Notes under the pieces: model-generated | Seen by the model: only the letters and a program-made list of their open reading frames with translations | What the model was told of the DNA's origin: nothing | Database searches by the model: none | Made by a program: the position numbers and the translations under genes | NCBI RefSeq assembly: GCF_001642475.1 | Contig: NW_019174047.1 | Span: forward strand, 36,572-100,571 | Reading direction: 5' to 3' | DNA length: 64,000 bases | Origin: Fonsecaea monophora | Lineage: Eukaryota > Ascomycota > Eurotiomycetes > Chaetothyriales > Herpotrichiellaceae | Shown here: positions 1-11,025 of the stretch, one piece after another | Position numbering within the stretch: position 1 is the first letter of the stretch | How the letters are laid out: each line of letters starts with the position of its first letter

Positions 1-421
1 GCCATTCGGGTGTGACTGCATTGGCCGCCGCTGCACGATTGGAATCCCCAAACTCTGCATGTCCAAGATCATGCGCAACAGGCGCGGCTGTAGACCTTTC
101 ATCTAAATAGCAGGCTGAATCTTGCCGTGTTGGCGCAGATTTCGGCAAAGGATCAGGATCGGCTGCCTCCGAGATTGGTGAATCGACGACGGGAGTCGGT
201 TCTAAATCGATCGGGCTATGGTCATTTGCCTCCGTGTTACTCTGGCCCGGGGAAATATCCGTCACCGCCACATGAGCCTGGGCCTTCAAATCTTGGGAAT
301 TTAGTTCCAGACCGGGTGTTCGGTCGTGCTCAGGTGGGTCAGGGAGTGCATTCCCCCCGAGCTTGGTGTAAATCGGGAGCAAAGCGCTGGGTTCGATGAG
401 CATTGACTCGGTCGAAGCCAT
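1..421 (-). CDS. Hypothetical protein, N-terminal part (runs off left edge)
   Basis: A continuous frame of 140 codons opens with ATG at 419-421 (minus strand) and stays free of stops up to the window edge, so the 3' part is missing. The protein begins MASTESMLIEPSALLPIYTK and goes on as a Pro/Asp/Glu/Ser-rich, probably disordered sequence without a recognisable domain, signal peptide or membrane segment. This composition is common in N-terminal regions of fungal regulatory or scaffold proteins, but I cannot assign a function. The start is the first ATG of the frame; an upstream exon cannot be excluded. The absence of stops over 421 bases and the acidic, low-complexity composition support real coding sequence, though not strongly. 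Confidence 0.55.
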   Translation of the reverse strand, partial: MASTESMLIEPSALLPIYTKLGGNALPDPPEHDRTPGLELNSQDLKAQAHVAVTDISPGQSNTEANDHSPIDLEPTPVVDSPISEAADPDPLPKSAPTRQDSACYLDERSTAAPVAHDLGHAEFGDSNRAAAANAVTPEW

Positions 422-2541
422 GATGAGTTCCTAAGAGAAGGAGATGGTGAGACGGAGAAACAGGAATCCAGGGATCCAGAAGGGCAGTATATGTGCCATT
501 CGGCTGCGGAGACATTGGAAAGGCAGTTCCCCATGTTCTGTCCTCGACATACAGTGGATAAGCAACATTGGCCACAGCTAGCATCTCTGATCTTTGCTCT
601 GGGCATGCCGTCCTTGTCCATTCTTTCCCCCGGACCGTAGGATTGGTACCCATGGTCACATCATCATGAAGCCGGTGTCTTCCAGAGATATCCAGCTGCG
701 TGGGCGCATGCCGCTAGAATTGACGGCGTGAGTGTCGACGCCGGCGGGTCATCGACCTCGACAGTAGTCTGGATGTGCTGGCTCACAGCCATAGGATTGG
801 CCCAGAAGCTAAAGCCTCGAAAAGATACCATGATCCATGTAAGCAGGGCAGTGAGTCCAGTGGAGGAAGGGATGCGGCAGAGGCGAGACTGTTGAATGCA
901 AGGGAATTGTGGTGGTGTCATCAGACTGAATTGATAAAAAGGCAGCTACCTGCCCTAGGGATGCATGTCAGTGGAATCTCGCGTCATTAATGATGCTACA
1001 GGCAGGCAAATGATAGGACGATTTGTTGAACACCTGCATGTGAATAGCCAACGAGAGGGTTCAGCGGGAGGAAAAGCAGCTGGAAATTCATTCCCTCTCA
1101 GGCACTCCCGTTACGCAAACATGAGCACAGGGGCCTCGCATGTTGATCTTCGGGATGCGGGGATGTGTGCATGCATGGAAACAGTCTGAAGTGATGAGGT
1201 GGCAGGAGGATGGAAACATGTGCTGGCCGTTGACTGGGTCTTTTCCACCGCATTTGCACCAGTGCCTAGCCATTTCCAGCCCTTTGAGGTTGTCCCTTCC
1301 ACTAGATGATCCTTCGCTACCCGAGTCTTAGTTTTCTGGAATATGCTACAATATCGCGCTATCTCACGTGGATCTGAGCTGTTCGTGGTCTGCGGCGCCC
1401 CGAGTACGGGAAAACGGTGGCAGAGGGACGTTAATTCTTCTCCTGGCAAAAGTCGCTTATGGGACGATTAGGGTTGCGCATTTTCAGGTGGGTGGTTCTT
1501 ATCGACCCCGCGACGGTACAGCAACTGCAGACGGGGACGGTGACACGAGCATGACGAGCAAATTCGACAGGACAAGAGAAAAGGGAAGAACAACGAAACA
1601 GTTATTTATAGCCGCAAGGTCGCCTGGAGAGGAACACAGAGTACTCCATATTGAGCGGGAAACCTGCCCTTCTCGGTGCTGGCCACTAGCCGCTTCACTT
1701 GCCCTCGTTGCCTCTTCTCACCTGCTCCTTTACTTCTCTTCCATACGACCAGGAGCGTCAGACTGATACGTATCCCAGACTTCTGGTGACGACCACAAAT
1801 GATCAGCCACCGACTAAACGACATTACCAATATCAAATTGAATATCGGCCAGCGCTGCTACCTACTCGGCTGTCAGCCCAAGGCACAAATCGAAGTCGTT
1901 TTCGTTTTATTTGCTAAACGTAACATTGAATCGACGTGTTGTCAATAAGTAGCGGTCTTGAGCAATGCTACCGATACTATTGTCAACATTGTCGCTACTC
2001 TAGAACCTTCCTTAGCAGGCCATTTGTGATGTAGCAAACTCAGTCTAGATAGGATGGGGGTAGGGAACGGTTTGTACAGGTGACATTGCTAGATAGAAAA
2101 CTTGTCACAGAAAAACTGTATAGTCAACGCCTCTCCAGTGCCTCAACGAATATTCGACGCTATCTTGGACATTCGTATTGCTGGTAACAACAAATCGTAG
2201 GAATAACGCAGGCTGTTCGCTGTTCGCTGTGCAGCCCACAAACTTTTTGCCGGGATCTCTGAGAGTGCCTCCTACCAATCAATCATCTCTTGGGGAAAAA
2301 TTCGTACATATCTCTGCTTGCAGGTCATTGGGAACAAAAGCCATAATCGTTGTACATGTCTCGTGTATTGGCGTTGGATAGGCAATCGGTTGTCGGCCAA
2401 TTCGTCCGAGAATTATCTTTGCGCTCCGGGCTCAACGGAGTAGGTTGGCAGGATCCAAACTGAGTATGCGTGGTTCCATGGGTTCTCCTTTCTTCGTTTC
2501 GGGCCAACGAGCACTCCGCAAGGGGCGATCATCTGTGCTTC
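422..2541. other. Intergenic spacer, no gene seen
   Basis: This 2.1-kb stretch lies between the 5' end of the left-edge gene and the 3' end of the rhodopsin-like gene. It has only short unrelated frames with no conserved motif, signal peptide or plausible splice chain. The part next to 421 should contain the promoter of the left-edge gene. Confidence 0.5.
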
Positions 2542-3821
2542 TCAATATGCGTGAGGCCTATCGTCCCAATGACGCACGGAATCCACGTCACGCTCCTTGA
2601 TGCTCTCTGTCGCCATTTTGGTGTCGCCAATTCCAGGCTCAAGGTTTGTAGATGCCAACTCTTCTTGACTGCTGGCAGCGTCGTTGATATTTGAAGTGAT
2701 ATTCGTGCGAGACTTCTTCGTCTGATAGTTTTCTAGGGCGATGCTTTGGGGCTGAACTCTGACGGAGTTGCTGTTCGCATATCGTGCATAGCCGCGAGAA
2801 GGGTTCGATCCGTGCCGAGTTTGGTAGATGGTTCTGGCTTTACGGTAGAGACCAGGCCCGCAACCAATCAAGACAGCTAGAGGACACATCAGGGCCTGGG
2901 GAATGGAGAGAAATAGGGGATTACTGTACCTATCGAGGACTCAACGATACCCCATAGAGCCAGCCAAGTTGTGCTAGGTTGAGTGTTGTTAACCGTGCTC
3001 CCAAGCTCCTTGACTCGGATTGTGGCGACCACAATGCAAACGAATCCCAGACAAAAGAGAGCACCAATGCTCGCCTTCTGAGTTCTCGGCATCTTCAGGT
3101 TCCAGATGAGGTCAAGGGGTAACAGCATGACTGGGGCTTTGTTAGTAGCCGGAATGTTCGCTGTCAGGTATCAATACTGACTCATGAGATCAGTGACGAT
3201 GTCAACCGCATAAGCGTACCAAAGGCTGATACTTGCAGCCTTGACGTCGCGAGGGGTTGAGCAAGCACCAGCGGTGAACCAGGCTTTCATGCTCGAACAA
3301 GACAGCATCGACGAGGTGATGGCACCCGCCAGAACCTAGCCAAGTCAGCCTGATCACACCGTATGATGGGGAAGAGAGGGGGTTCTGGGACAACGAACCA
3401 CCACGCAAAAGATCACCACGGCCCACCACAATCTGATTTTGTGTGGCAAGGCTTTCATCAACTTTTTGTAGACAGCCATCAGGGAAAACTTGACACTCCA
3501 CAGACAGAGCCACAAGCCCGAGGTCGTAACGAAGAAGATCTTCTGGATGAAGAGCCCATCATCGGCGACCGTGGGGTACAGTGGGATCTGCCCATCGGCA
3601 AGTTTGGTGAGCCGAAACATGGTCGGCGCGGCCACGATGTACAGGATGGACAGGGCCAAAAAGAAGATATAGGCGGCTAACAGCCAGCCATCGTCCCAAC
3701 CAAACCTGCGCTGCTGTTCGGCCGACACAAAAATGCGGAAGCCGGCGACGAAGGTGGTCAGGATGATCATGGTGATGCCCGTCGCCCTCACCGAGACCTC
3801 GGTCACATAGTTGCCACCCAT
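2542..3821 (-). CDS. Fungal rhodopsin-domain (PTH11/SAT4-like) integral membrane protein
   Basis: Four exons on the minus strand: 3821-about 3399, 3335-3182, 3130-2930 and 2876-2542, giving about 370 residues. The joins are supported by phase and by restored family motifs: exon 2/3 gives DLMIMLLPLDLIWNLKM and exon 3/4 gives VESSIAVLIGCGPGLYRK, both typical of the fungal rhodopsin domain (the seven-helix family holding PTH11-like receptors and SAT4-type proteins). Seven hydrophobic segments can be traced, starting with the helix after residue 14. A polar cytoplasmic tail of about 110 residues follows the last helix. The donor of intron 1 is ambiguous within a few bases (GTGGTT or GTTCGT). The start is the first ATG ahead of helix 1. 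The ligand is unknown; family members are mostly orphan receptors or membrane proteins of unknown role. Confidence 0.85.
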
Positions 3822-5775
3822 TTCGAAATGTCGAGGTTGAACAGCGTCGGCCCAGGACCTGGAAAGACGAGGAGTCTGATGACAGCGCCCGATGGAATTC
3901 CCTCTTCTTGTACCCGGAATTCTCTGTTCTCGTATCCCATCCTTTTGAGTTTTGGCCAGGAATATAGGTTGGCACGTTGAATGAAAAGGGAGGCGAGGTT
4001 CAAACAGACTAATCGAGGCCAGTCAAGTCTAAAGCACGAGGGGAATGGGACTCTAGGCTCAGCGAGGCTCGCAGGCGAACCCGATGTTTTCCTTACCAAG
4101 CTTTGCGATACCAGGTCTCGATCTACAGATAGCGTGCATTGCAACCCTGTGCTCGATGGACCACTCCCTTGGGCGAGGGTAATCGTGGACGGGAGGCGTG
4201 AAGAAAGTCGACAGGCAGCTAAGAACTGAGACCAGTTCGAGTCCAAACCCGCCTGGAACATGTTGCAACCAATCTAGGTATGGAAGATGAAGCCTAGTGG
4301 GCTTTGCAAGTGTGTGTTTAGCGTGGCTAATGCACGGTCTAGGTATAAAGTAGGTATAGCCTGGTATAGGGACGTGGAAGTAAGTCAATTTCCTAACAGG
4401 GTTACCATGGGACGGGAAGTTCCAGGCAAATTCGCGGTGCGAGTATTCGGTACACGTACAGTACTTGCAGGTAGGAATGGCTAAAAACTGGCCCATGCAA
4501 GAAATGGCCCCAAGGAATGATTGATATCTTTTTGTTGGTCAATCCGTTGTGCCTTTTCTACAAGGGGAGAAGTGAGTGAAGTTGGTCGGATCACCTGATC
4601 TACTCGGCACCAAACTGCGTTTCCATTTTTTCTTTTTTTTTTTCCTTACTCTTCTCTTCGATGACTGAACGCGCTCACAAAAACATATCTACTCAGTACA
4701 AGTACATCAGCACTCGAATAGTATGGACAGGCAATACATATGCCCGTCCTTCTCTCTCTCCATCTTCTTTCTCATCCTCCTCCTCTAGCCCTAGCCCCGA
4801 AGCCGGACGTTGGTACTATCCGTGCCCCCACTCCTCCTACGAGTAATCCTCAACTTACCCATTATTCGGATGCACGGACCGTTTACTAGGCCTTGAAGCC
4901 ACTCCGTTTTCGAGTAGCGAGGCAGCCCGTTGCTTCGAGGCTCGCCCTCCATCCCCACCATTTTCCCCCTGTGCCTTACATATTCTGGGCAAAACAAGGC
5001 CGTTGAGACACTGTTGGTGGGTCTTGGGGCGCGCCGATCCCTTCAGACCCGTGTTGACCCCGGTTGACCCACAACAATGGCGCCATGATGGTGGCGCCGG
5101 TGGCTCCTAAGGACTGCCTAAGGTAGGTACTGTTGCTTCACGTGGGAAAGACTGCTCACACTATCGAAGACTTTCAGACTAGGTACCTCGTACTTGTGCA
5201 AGTTTCCCCAAAGTAACCCGGTGGCTGCGACCTGCTCTCCTCCTGAGTTCCTTGTCCTTCTTGTCTGGCCGTCCCAGTCTACGTGTACCTACCTAGGTCG
5301 AGACAATGTACCCCAGTAATTTCCAGACTTTTCGGAAATTGTCCCTTTTTCTTCCTTGACAAGCAGACCAGCCGCTGCAAAGACGTGTCCTAGCGCTCCG
5401 ACACACAGACCAAGTGCACTCGTGGTCGACCGATCCCATCGGCTGCCCTCGCCACGCCGATCGTGGCACATGGGAAAGACGTCTTGAACCAGGACCCAAT
5501 CTATCTATGAGGACCAGTCTGTGATAGCGGCAAGCCGAAATGCCGAAGTCTGAGGGTAACATGCTCTATCGTGTACCATTTGGTACCTTTTGGTGCCCTT
5601 TATCTGTGCAGAAATGTTGACGCTAGGGTAAACTGCGAGATTGATCCTTGGAGAGCCAAGAAAACCGAATTGCTTTAGAAGACTTCTACATCCTTCTTTA
5701 ACGTCTGTCACTTCCCTGTTCCTCTGTTTTTTCTCCTATCCGGTCGGATCTTCAAGTATCTTTCCTTGTTTGGCA
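3822..5775. other. Divergent intergenic region between receptor and secreted oxidase
   Basis: About 1.95 kb separate two outward-reading genes. I see no coding sequence. The right half contains several GGTACCTAGGT-like words (5179-5190, 5286-5298) that recur in other spacers of this window. Both promoters must lie here. Confidence 0.5.
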
Positions 5776-7524
5776 ATGCGTTACTCGTCTGGCTGCCTTT
5801 TGGCAGCCCTCGCTGTGTCTGTCTATGCACAGTCTAACTCAAGCGATGTCGTTGAACCTGCGACTCTTACGGTGCCTGACAGTGCACCCTTGAATTCGAC
5901 CGATGGCATTGAGCCCGTCGATTTCAACGTTACCCAGGCCTTGGTGGATATGGGAGTCGACGTCTCGGCACTCCCAGTGGCCCAACTTGCCGAACGCTCG
6001 TCTAATGCTGCATGTTCGCTTGCGGTGAGTGGCTGAAGAGGTGTACCCTCCATTGTCGAACACGAGCTAATGTGTTTCATCCAGTGCGCCTCTTTGCAGC
6101 TTCTCTATGGCTCTCAAAACATCGAGTACAGTAACGAGGCGGGCTATGACGCTTTCACTTCTGGCTACTGGTCGCAGATCCAAGAGAATGTGAACCCGTA
6201 CTGCATTTTCAAGGCACCCAACAAAGGTGCCGTGTCAGTGGTGATTCTGCTCTCTCGCTTGACCACCTGCCCTTTTGCAGTCAAGAGCGGTGGCCATGCA
6301 GCATTCCAAGGTGCTTCCAACATCGAAGGCGGCATCACCGTCTCTCTCGCCGCGCTGAACTCCATCACCGTCTCCAAGGATAAGAAGACTGTCGCCGTCG
6401 GACCGGGCAATACCTGGAACTCAGTCTATACTGCCCTCGCGCCCTCTAACTTGGCAGTGATTGGTGGACGTGTTGCTCCAATCGGAGTGGGTGGTCTCAC
6501 CACTGGAGGTGGCATCTCCTTCTTTTCCTCTCTCTACGGTTGGGCCTGCGACAACGTTGCCTCGTACGACGTCATCCTGGCCTCAGGGTTTGAGGTCACG
6601 GCTTCACCGTCACAGAACTCCGACCTATACTGGGCTCTTCGCGGCGGTGGTAACAACTTTGGTATCGTCGTCAACTTCAACTATGAAACCATCAGCCTGC
6701 CTGGGGCACAGCTGTGGGGCGGCACCCGTGTCTACCTTGAGGACCAATTCACCAATCTGGCTAGTGCTTTCGCCGGCGTCGTGAGTGATTCCCCCAACGA
6801 CGGCAATGCTGGCCAATGGGTTGCCTGGCTGGCGAACAACGGGACCAAGATTGCCTCTGCCGAGCTCTACTACGCCAAACCCAACGGCCAAACCGCCGCC
6901 ATCTGGAACAACTACAATGCCCTCACAGCCATCTCGGACTCGACGCAAAACCGACAGCTGCCCGCCTACACGGTCGAGCTGGCATCCTCGAACCCTTATG
7001 GCTTGCGGGAGACATACTATGGCTTGACCGTCAAAGCTGACCCGTCGATTGCTGCGCAAGCAAAGGATATCTTCTACCAACTCCTCCCCACGATAGCCAA
7101 CGTGGCGGGCGCCAACCCGGTCCTGATCTACCAGGGTATCACGCTGCCGATGATTGAGAAGATGTCGAAGAATGGCGGCAACCCGTTGGGCATCTCCGTG
7201 TCGGACGGCCCGCTGTACCTGATCCATGTGGCATGCTGGTGGGACAACGCTTCGGACGACACGGCCGTCTACACTTTCATCACCAAGGTGTTGAACCAGA
7301 TAAAGGCTGTGGCGACCCAAAAGGGCAAGCAGAACGACTACATCTACATGAACTACGGCGGCGTGTACGAGGATGTGATCAAGAGCTACGGCGCCGCCAA
7401 CAAGGCGAAGCTCAAGAACATCGCTAACAAATACGATCCGACAAAAGTCTTCCAGGTCCTGCAGCCGGGCTACTTCAAGCTGGACCGCGCCCCGGTTGTC
7501 GACTCGAGGTTCTTCTCGGGATAG
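5776..7524 (+). CDS. Secreted FAD-linked oxidase (berberine-bridge-enzyme type)
   Basis: Two exons, 5776-6024 and 6085-7524, with a clean GTGAGT...CAG intron, encode 562 residues. The N terminus MRYSSGCLLAALAVSVYA is a signal peptide, so the protein is probably exported; several Asn-X-Ser/Thr sites follow in the propeptide-like region. The FAD-binding (PCMH-type) domain has VKSGGHA with the flavin-attachment His at about residue 154, followed by the PIGVGGLTTGGG loop. No Cys is present at the second flavin-linkage position, so single covalent attachment is expected. The C terminus has the substrate/BBE motif YMNYGGVYEDVIKSYG and ends with the family pattern YDPTKVFQVLQPG. Such enzymes oxidise alcohols, sugars or alkaloid-like substrates with O2; the substrate here is unknown. 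A paralogue without a signal peptide lies at 34968-36561. Confidence 0.93.
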
Positions 7525-8072
7525 GCGAGGAACAACAGACGTTTGTTGTGCGAACAGCACTAGGAAAGACCGACGAGAGGAGTGAGGAGGTTGCAGGTTG
7601 GTGGACAGAGCTGACTGACCTTCATAGAGATTTGCATGCTGGCGTTTAGACTCTTTTGAATTTTTGAACATGTACCAAACCATGCTAGCGGTGACGGGGC
7701 CGAGGACGTGCCCAGAAGCCCCCCTCCCTTGCATTTTGAAGAGCTGAGCGAATTGGAAACATCTAGCTAGACTGTAATGATATGAAGCGTACGTACGAGT
7801 AATATATAATTTCTCAACCGGAGCCTTTGATTTGATAATCTGTGGAGAGGTGTGAGGGTCCCTGAAACCTGGATCGTGAGAGACGTGTCTCGTGTTTAAA
7901 TAAGTGCGCCATCCTCGAAACAGGTCGTTCTGGGTGTTTCTTCGTGTCATGGTTGTTTTTTGTTTTTTTTTTGGGTTTTGCACATGTACTTGGACAACAA
8001 TGTACCTACCCAGGCAGCACCGAGAACTACTCTTGATTTTGAGTCTTGAATCTTGCCGCCAAACTCCGCCCT
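7525..8072. other. Short convergent 3' region
   Basis: About 550 bases between two genes that point at each other. It holds their 3' UTRs, including a T-rich run near 7951-7972, and nothing else I can recognise. Confidence 0.4.
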
Positions 8073-9015
8073 CCTAAACTCGACACACCCGTCCTGGCAA
8101 CCCCGTGAGCTTGAAATCCCGCGTGCTCGGATCGGGGAGCCGACCACCCCGGACATTGACCTGGAGGGCTTAAGCGAGCAGTTTTGGCGCGGCGAGACCA
8201 GCATCTCTATCCGAGCGCCATGGGACAAAGTCATCCATGCGGGTGGTCTGGTTGGCGTGCTTGTTCTCCCGGACCTGGACTGCCACGGGTGTGAAGGGCA
8301 CGCCCTTGGTCTCCGCGTTCTGTCCGCCGACCACGGGCGTGGGCATGGGTAAGGGTCCATCTCGACGACTGTCCGGCGAATAGTCGTGGCCCGTGTACAG
8401 CCTGAAGTGTCCGGGGAGAGATAAGAGCTTCTGCCCCGAGTGGTAGAGATGCACGGCAGACCCGCGGGGGAAGTCGCAGGGCGCGGAGCCGACGTCCGGG
8501 TTGAAGATCGAATCGCCCGTGAAGACGTTGGAACCGACCACGTAGCCCAGGTGATCGGGCGTATGGCCCGGGAGGGCGATCGCGCAGGCCTGAATGGACC
8601 CGATGGTGAAGCTCTCGTCGTCGGCGAACGTGTGATCGAACGCGTCGACCAGATCCGCTGGCGGCACGCCGTAGAGCGCCGACATGGTCTCCTGGACCTG
8701 ATGGATGCGCTGGCCGATGCACACCTCGGGCCGGGGTCGTGGTTGACTTTGCTGTCTTTGCTCGAGGACGTTCTGGAGGCAGCAAGACGCGGTGAGGTGG
8801 TCGGCGTGGCCGTGCGTCTCGAGGATCGTGGACACGGTGCATCTGTGCTTGGCCACCACGTCGAGCATCTGGTCGGCTGACTGCGTCGACAATTTTCCCG
8901 TGTCTTTATCATAGTCGAACACTGGGTCGATGACGACGGTGTCCTTTGCCTGTTCGTCCGCGACGATGTATTGCCATCTCAGTCTCCTCGACGTACAGGG
9001 TACTTCCAGACACAA
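8073..9015 (-). pseudogene. ETHE1-like metallo-beta-lactamase, probably decayed
   Basis: The frame 9015-8173 encodes a metallo-beta-lactamase fold of the ETHE1/persulfide-dioxygenase-like group: WQYIVADE at the start, zinc ligands in THGHADHLTA, the GHTPDHLGYV loop, the FTGDSIF metal-bridging Asp and a late YTGHDY His. In intact members these act on glutathione persulfide or related thiols. Two defects are visible. A TAA at 8170-8172 follows KLLA, yet the same frame goes on for 32 codons with a family-like tail (ALQVNVRGGRLPDP) to a TAG at 8073-8075. Also, no ATG exists in frame upstream: the frame opens only with non-ATG codons, and the family's first strand before WQY cannot be joined by a credible exon; an ATG at 9040 would need an intron of only about 34 nt. 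The catalytic core is unbroken, so a short functional protein remains possible. Confidence 0.7.
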
Positions 9016-10113
9016 CTCACCAAGGACGTAAAACCGACATATATTCAGTCTAGGCCTGCGTGGGTGTGTGTGGAGGATCTGATTGTAAACGCCGAAGCAT
9101 TATCGCCAGGCTACACGCCCAGGCACACACGAGGCTGAGTTCGGACTTCGTTACAGGCTCAAGTCCCCGTGGCTGACACAACCAGGAACTGGCCACAACG
9201 AACAGACCGCGCCAAATGCATCAGTGTCGGGGTCTATTATATCGTCAGTTGAGACTCCATCAGGATAAGGACTAGCGCGTCGCTCGTGCCCCCCTCAGCT
9301 GGATTGCCGTGTGTTTGTGAATCAGGGAATAACATCTCGGCTTCAGATCTCAAGTCTACGCCTCAGGATATTGGGCCGAATATCTCCCCACAGAAGCAGA
9401 ACAAAGGAGATAGAAAACACACAACAACATGAGCACGGTTCTCGGTTCTTGTTCATCAGCTGATGCAGGCATAGGACGCCAGTTCCTCGGATTTATTGTC
9501 AAAATCCCTCCCTCTTCGTCCCCGAATTTGATTCTTCCTGATGGACATACAGGGCAGCGGGGACAGGAGGAGAGGGTTTCTATGGTGGTTTTACCCAAGT
9601 TCCTGTCCATCCCATGGACATCATTGCCATAAGTTTTGCCCATAATCGTTTTTTCCACTGTTTCTTCTGGTCCCCGAGCTCGTCCTCATGTACCATATTG
9701 ATTGGATCGGTAGGTGCGCGAGTCTCCTCGGGGAATCGTGCAGGGTTGTCACTGCTTGTCTCTTGCCTCCAACCTTCTTGCTCATTCATCATTATTCCTC
9801 AGGCATGATATTCCCTCCTTTGCGGTTATTTTGCCAATCCTTCTCGCAAATTTTGACGTAGGTCTGAGCCCATTGCACAGCCTGAGGCTGGTTCAAATTG
9901 ACTCTCGCTTCGGACATTATGTGTAGAGCACGTGGCTGCTGTCCTGTCAGTAGGTTTGCCTTGGTCTGATCTGGTGGACTCCAGGCCGACGTGTGGTCTT
10001 GTCGTTTGACTTTTGGAGTGGCATGGAAGAAGGAAAGGTCTCTCTTCCACAGCATGATGCACTCACCAACCCTCTCACCTAACCCATCATCCCCAAAGCT
10101 TCCTCAATTTCAT
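9016..10113. other. Intergenic spacer
   Basis: About 1.1 kb upstream of the metallo-beta-lactamase remnant and downstream of the EsdC-like gene. No conserved frame was found; the short frames overlap each other on both strands without motif support. Confidence 0.4.
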
Positions 10114-11025
10114 CTACTTCCGCCTCTTTTCCACGATGACTGTCCTCCTCCTGTCGTCCCCACCACTGCTGGGCTTTCCTTTCGTCGCAGTCGCTGCCGG
10201 TGCACCTCTCTTTTCTGCCTCTTTGCGCATCCTGGCACGGCGCTCGCGCTCATCCTCGCTTGACTCTTCGGAACTCTCCGTCGATTCGCATTCGGAGGAG
10301 CTCGAGCTCCACGCACCACATCGCTTACCACCGCAGTCAAGTTTGACCCGCTGGCCAGAGCGTGTGACGCCATAGCGCTCACAGCGGCAGCTGTGGTCGC
10401 TGACACTTGACAAGCTGGAGGGAGAAGAACGCGAGAAAGCGGTGCCCGAAGAAGAACTGTCGTCTGATAATTCGGAGGGCGAGCGAGACGAGTCAGCAAT
10501 GCGCCAGCCTGCGAAACGCTCTTCGAGGTCATCCACGGGAGATACCTCATAGTCGGCCTCGCGTAATTGACGGGACGCGTAGGGCTTGCTGGGCTTCGGA
10601 TGTTGGATCTTGCCAGGGCTCAGGGCACGGCCTTGCGGAACCTCCCTACTATGGCGCGAAGTTGACACTTCTGTGTTGACACTAGGCCTGGTTGGTTTGG
10701 CGCTGGACTTGTCGCCTCCTGGAACGTCTATGATGTTGAGCTTGCGACCTGTGGTCTTCTCCGTCACATATTCCTTGGCTGGGTCGTGAGAGACGTGGTA
10801 GCCATCAACGATGTAGTAATACCAATACCGGGAGCCCAACTTGAGGGCATTCGACCCTTGGAAGCGGAAGGTGCCCTTCCAGGAGCCTGGTTTGGCGGCA
10901 GGATCTTTGATCAAAGACAGAGGCAGCTGGGATTTGTAGTTGTCCCATGAGCCGAGCAAGTGCACGGTGCGCACGTTGGGCGAGGTGCGGAGGGTAAAGG
11001 AGAGTTGCACGGTTGGAGACGACAT
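10114..11025 (-). CDS. esdC: EsdC-like protein with AMPK-type glycogen-binding domain
   Basis: One exon of 303 codons. Residues about 5-100 form an AMPK1/CBM48-type glycogen-recognition domain: the VHLLGSWDNYKSQLPL strand, WKGTFRF, then YWYYYIVDGYHVSHDP, the aromatic carbohydrate-binding face seen in Snf1/AMPK beta subunits. The rest is basic and Ser-rich, with a conserved CRCERYGVTRSGQRVKLDC-like patch (about 215-240) followed by a long Ser/Glu stretch and a Lys/Arg-rich end. This layout matches the filamentous-fungal EsdC (early sexual development) proteins, sometimes misnamed GTP-binding. No GTPase motif is present. The symbol is by architecture and not by alignment. In Aspergillus nidulans esdC is needed for early sexual development, so a developmental role is inferred. 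The ATG is the first in frame and is preceded by a T-rich leader. Confidence 0.82.
   Translation of the reverse strand: MSSPTVQLSFTLRTSPNVRTVHLLGSWDNYKSQLPLSLIKDPAAKPGSWKGTFRFQGSNALKLGSRYWYYYIVDGYHVSHDPAKEYVTEKTTGRKLNIIDVPGGDKSSAKPTRPSVNTEVSTSRHSREVPQGRALSPGKIQHPKPSKPYASRQLREADYEVSPVDDLEERFAGWRIADSSRSPSELSDDSSSSGTAFSRSSPSSLSSVSDHSCRCERYGVTRSGQRVKLDCGGKRCGAWSSSSSECESTESSEESSEDERERRARMRKEAEKRGAPAATATKGKPSSGGDDRRRTVIVEKRRK

Noticed and set aside
6625..7983. 452-codon minus-strand frame opposite the secreted oxidase
   Set aside because: Antisense shadow of a clear FAD-oxidase gene; composition follows codon bias of the sense strand.
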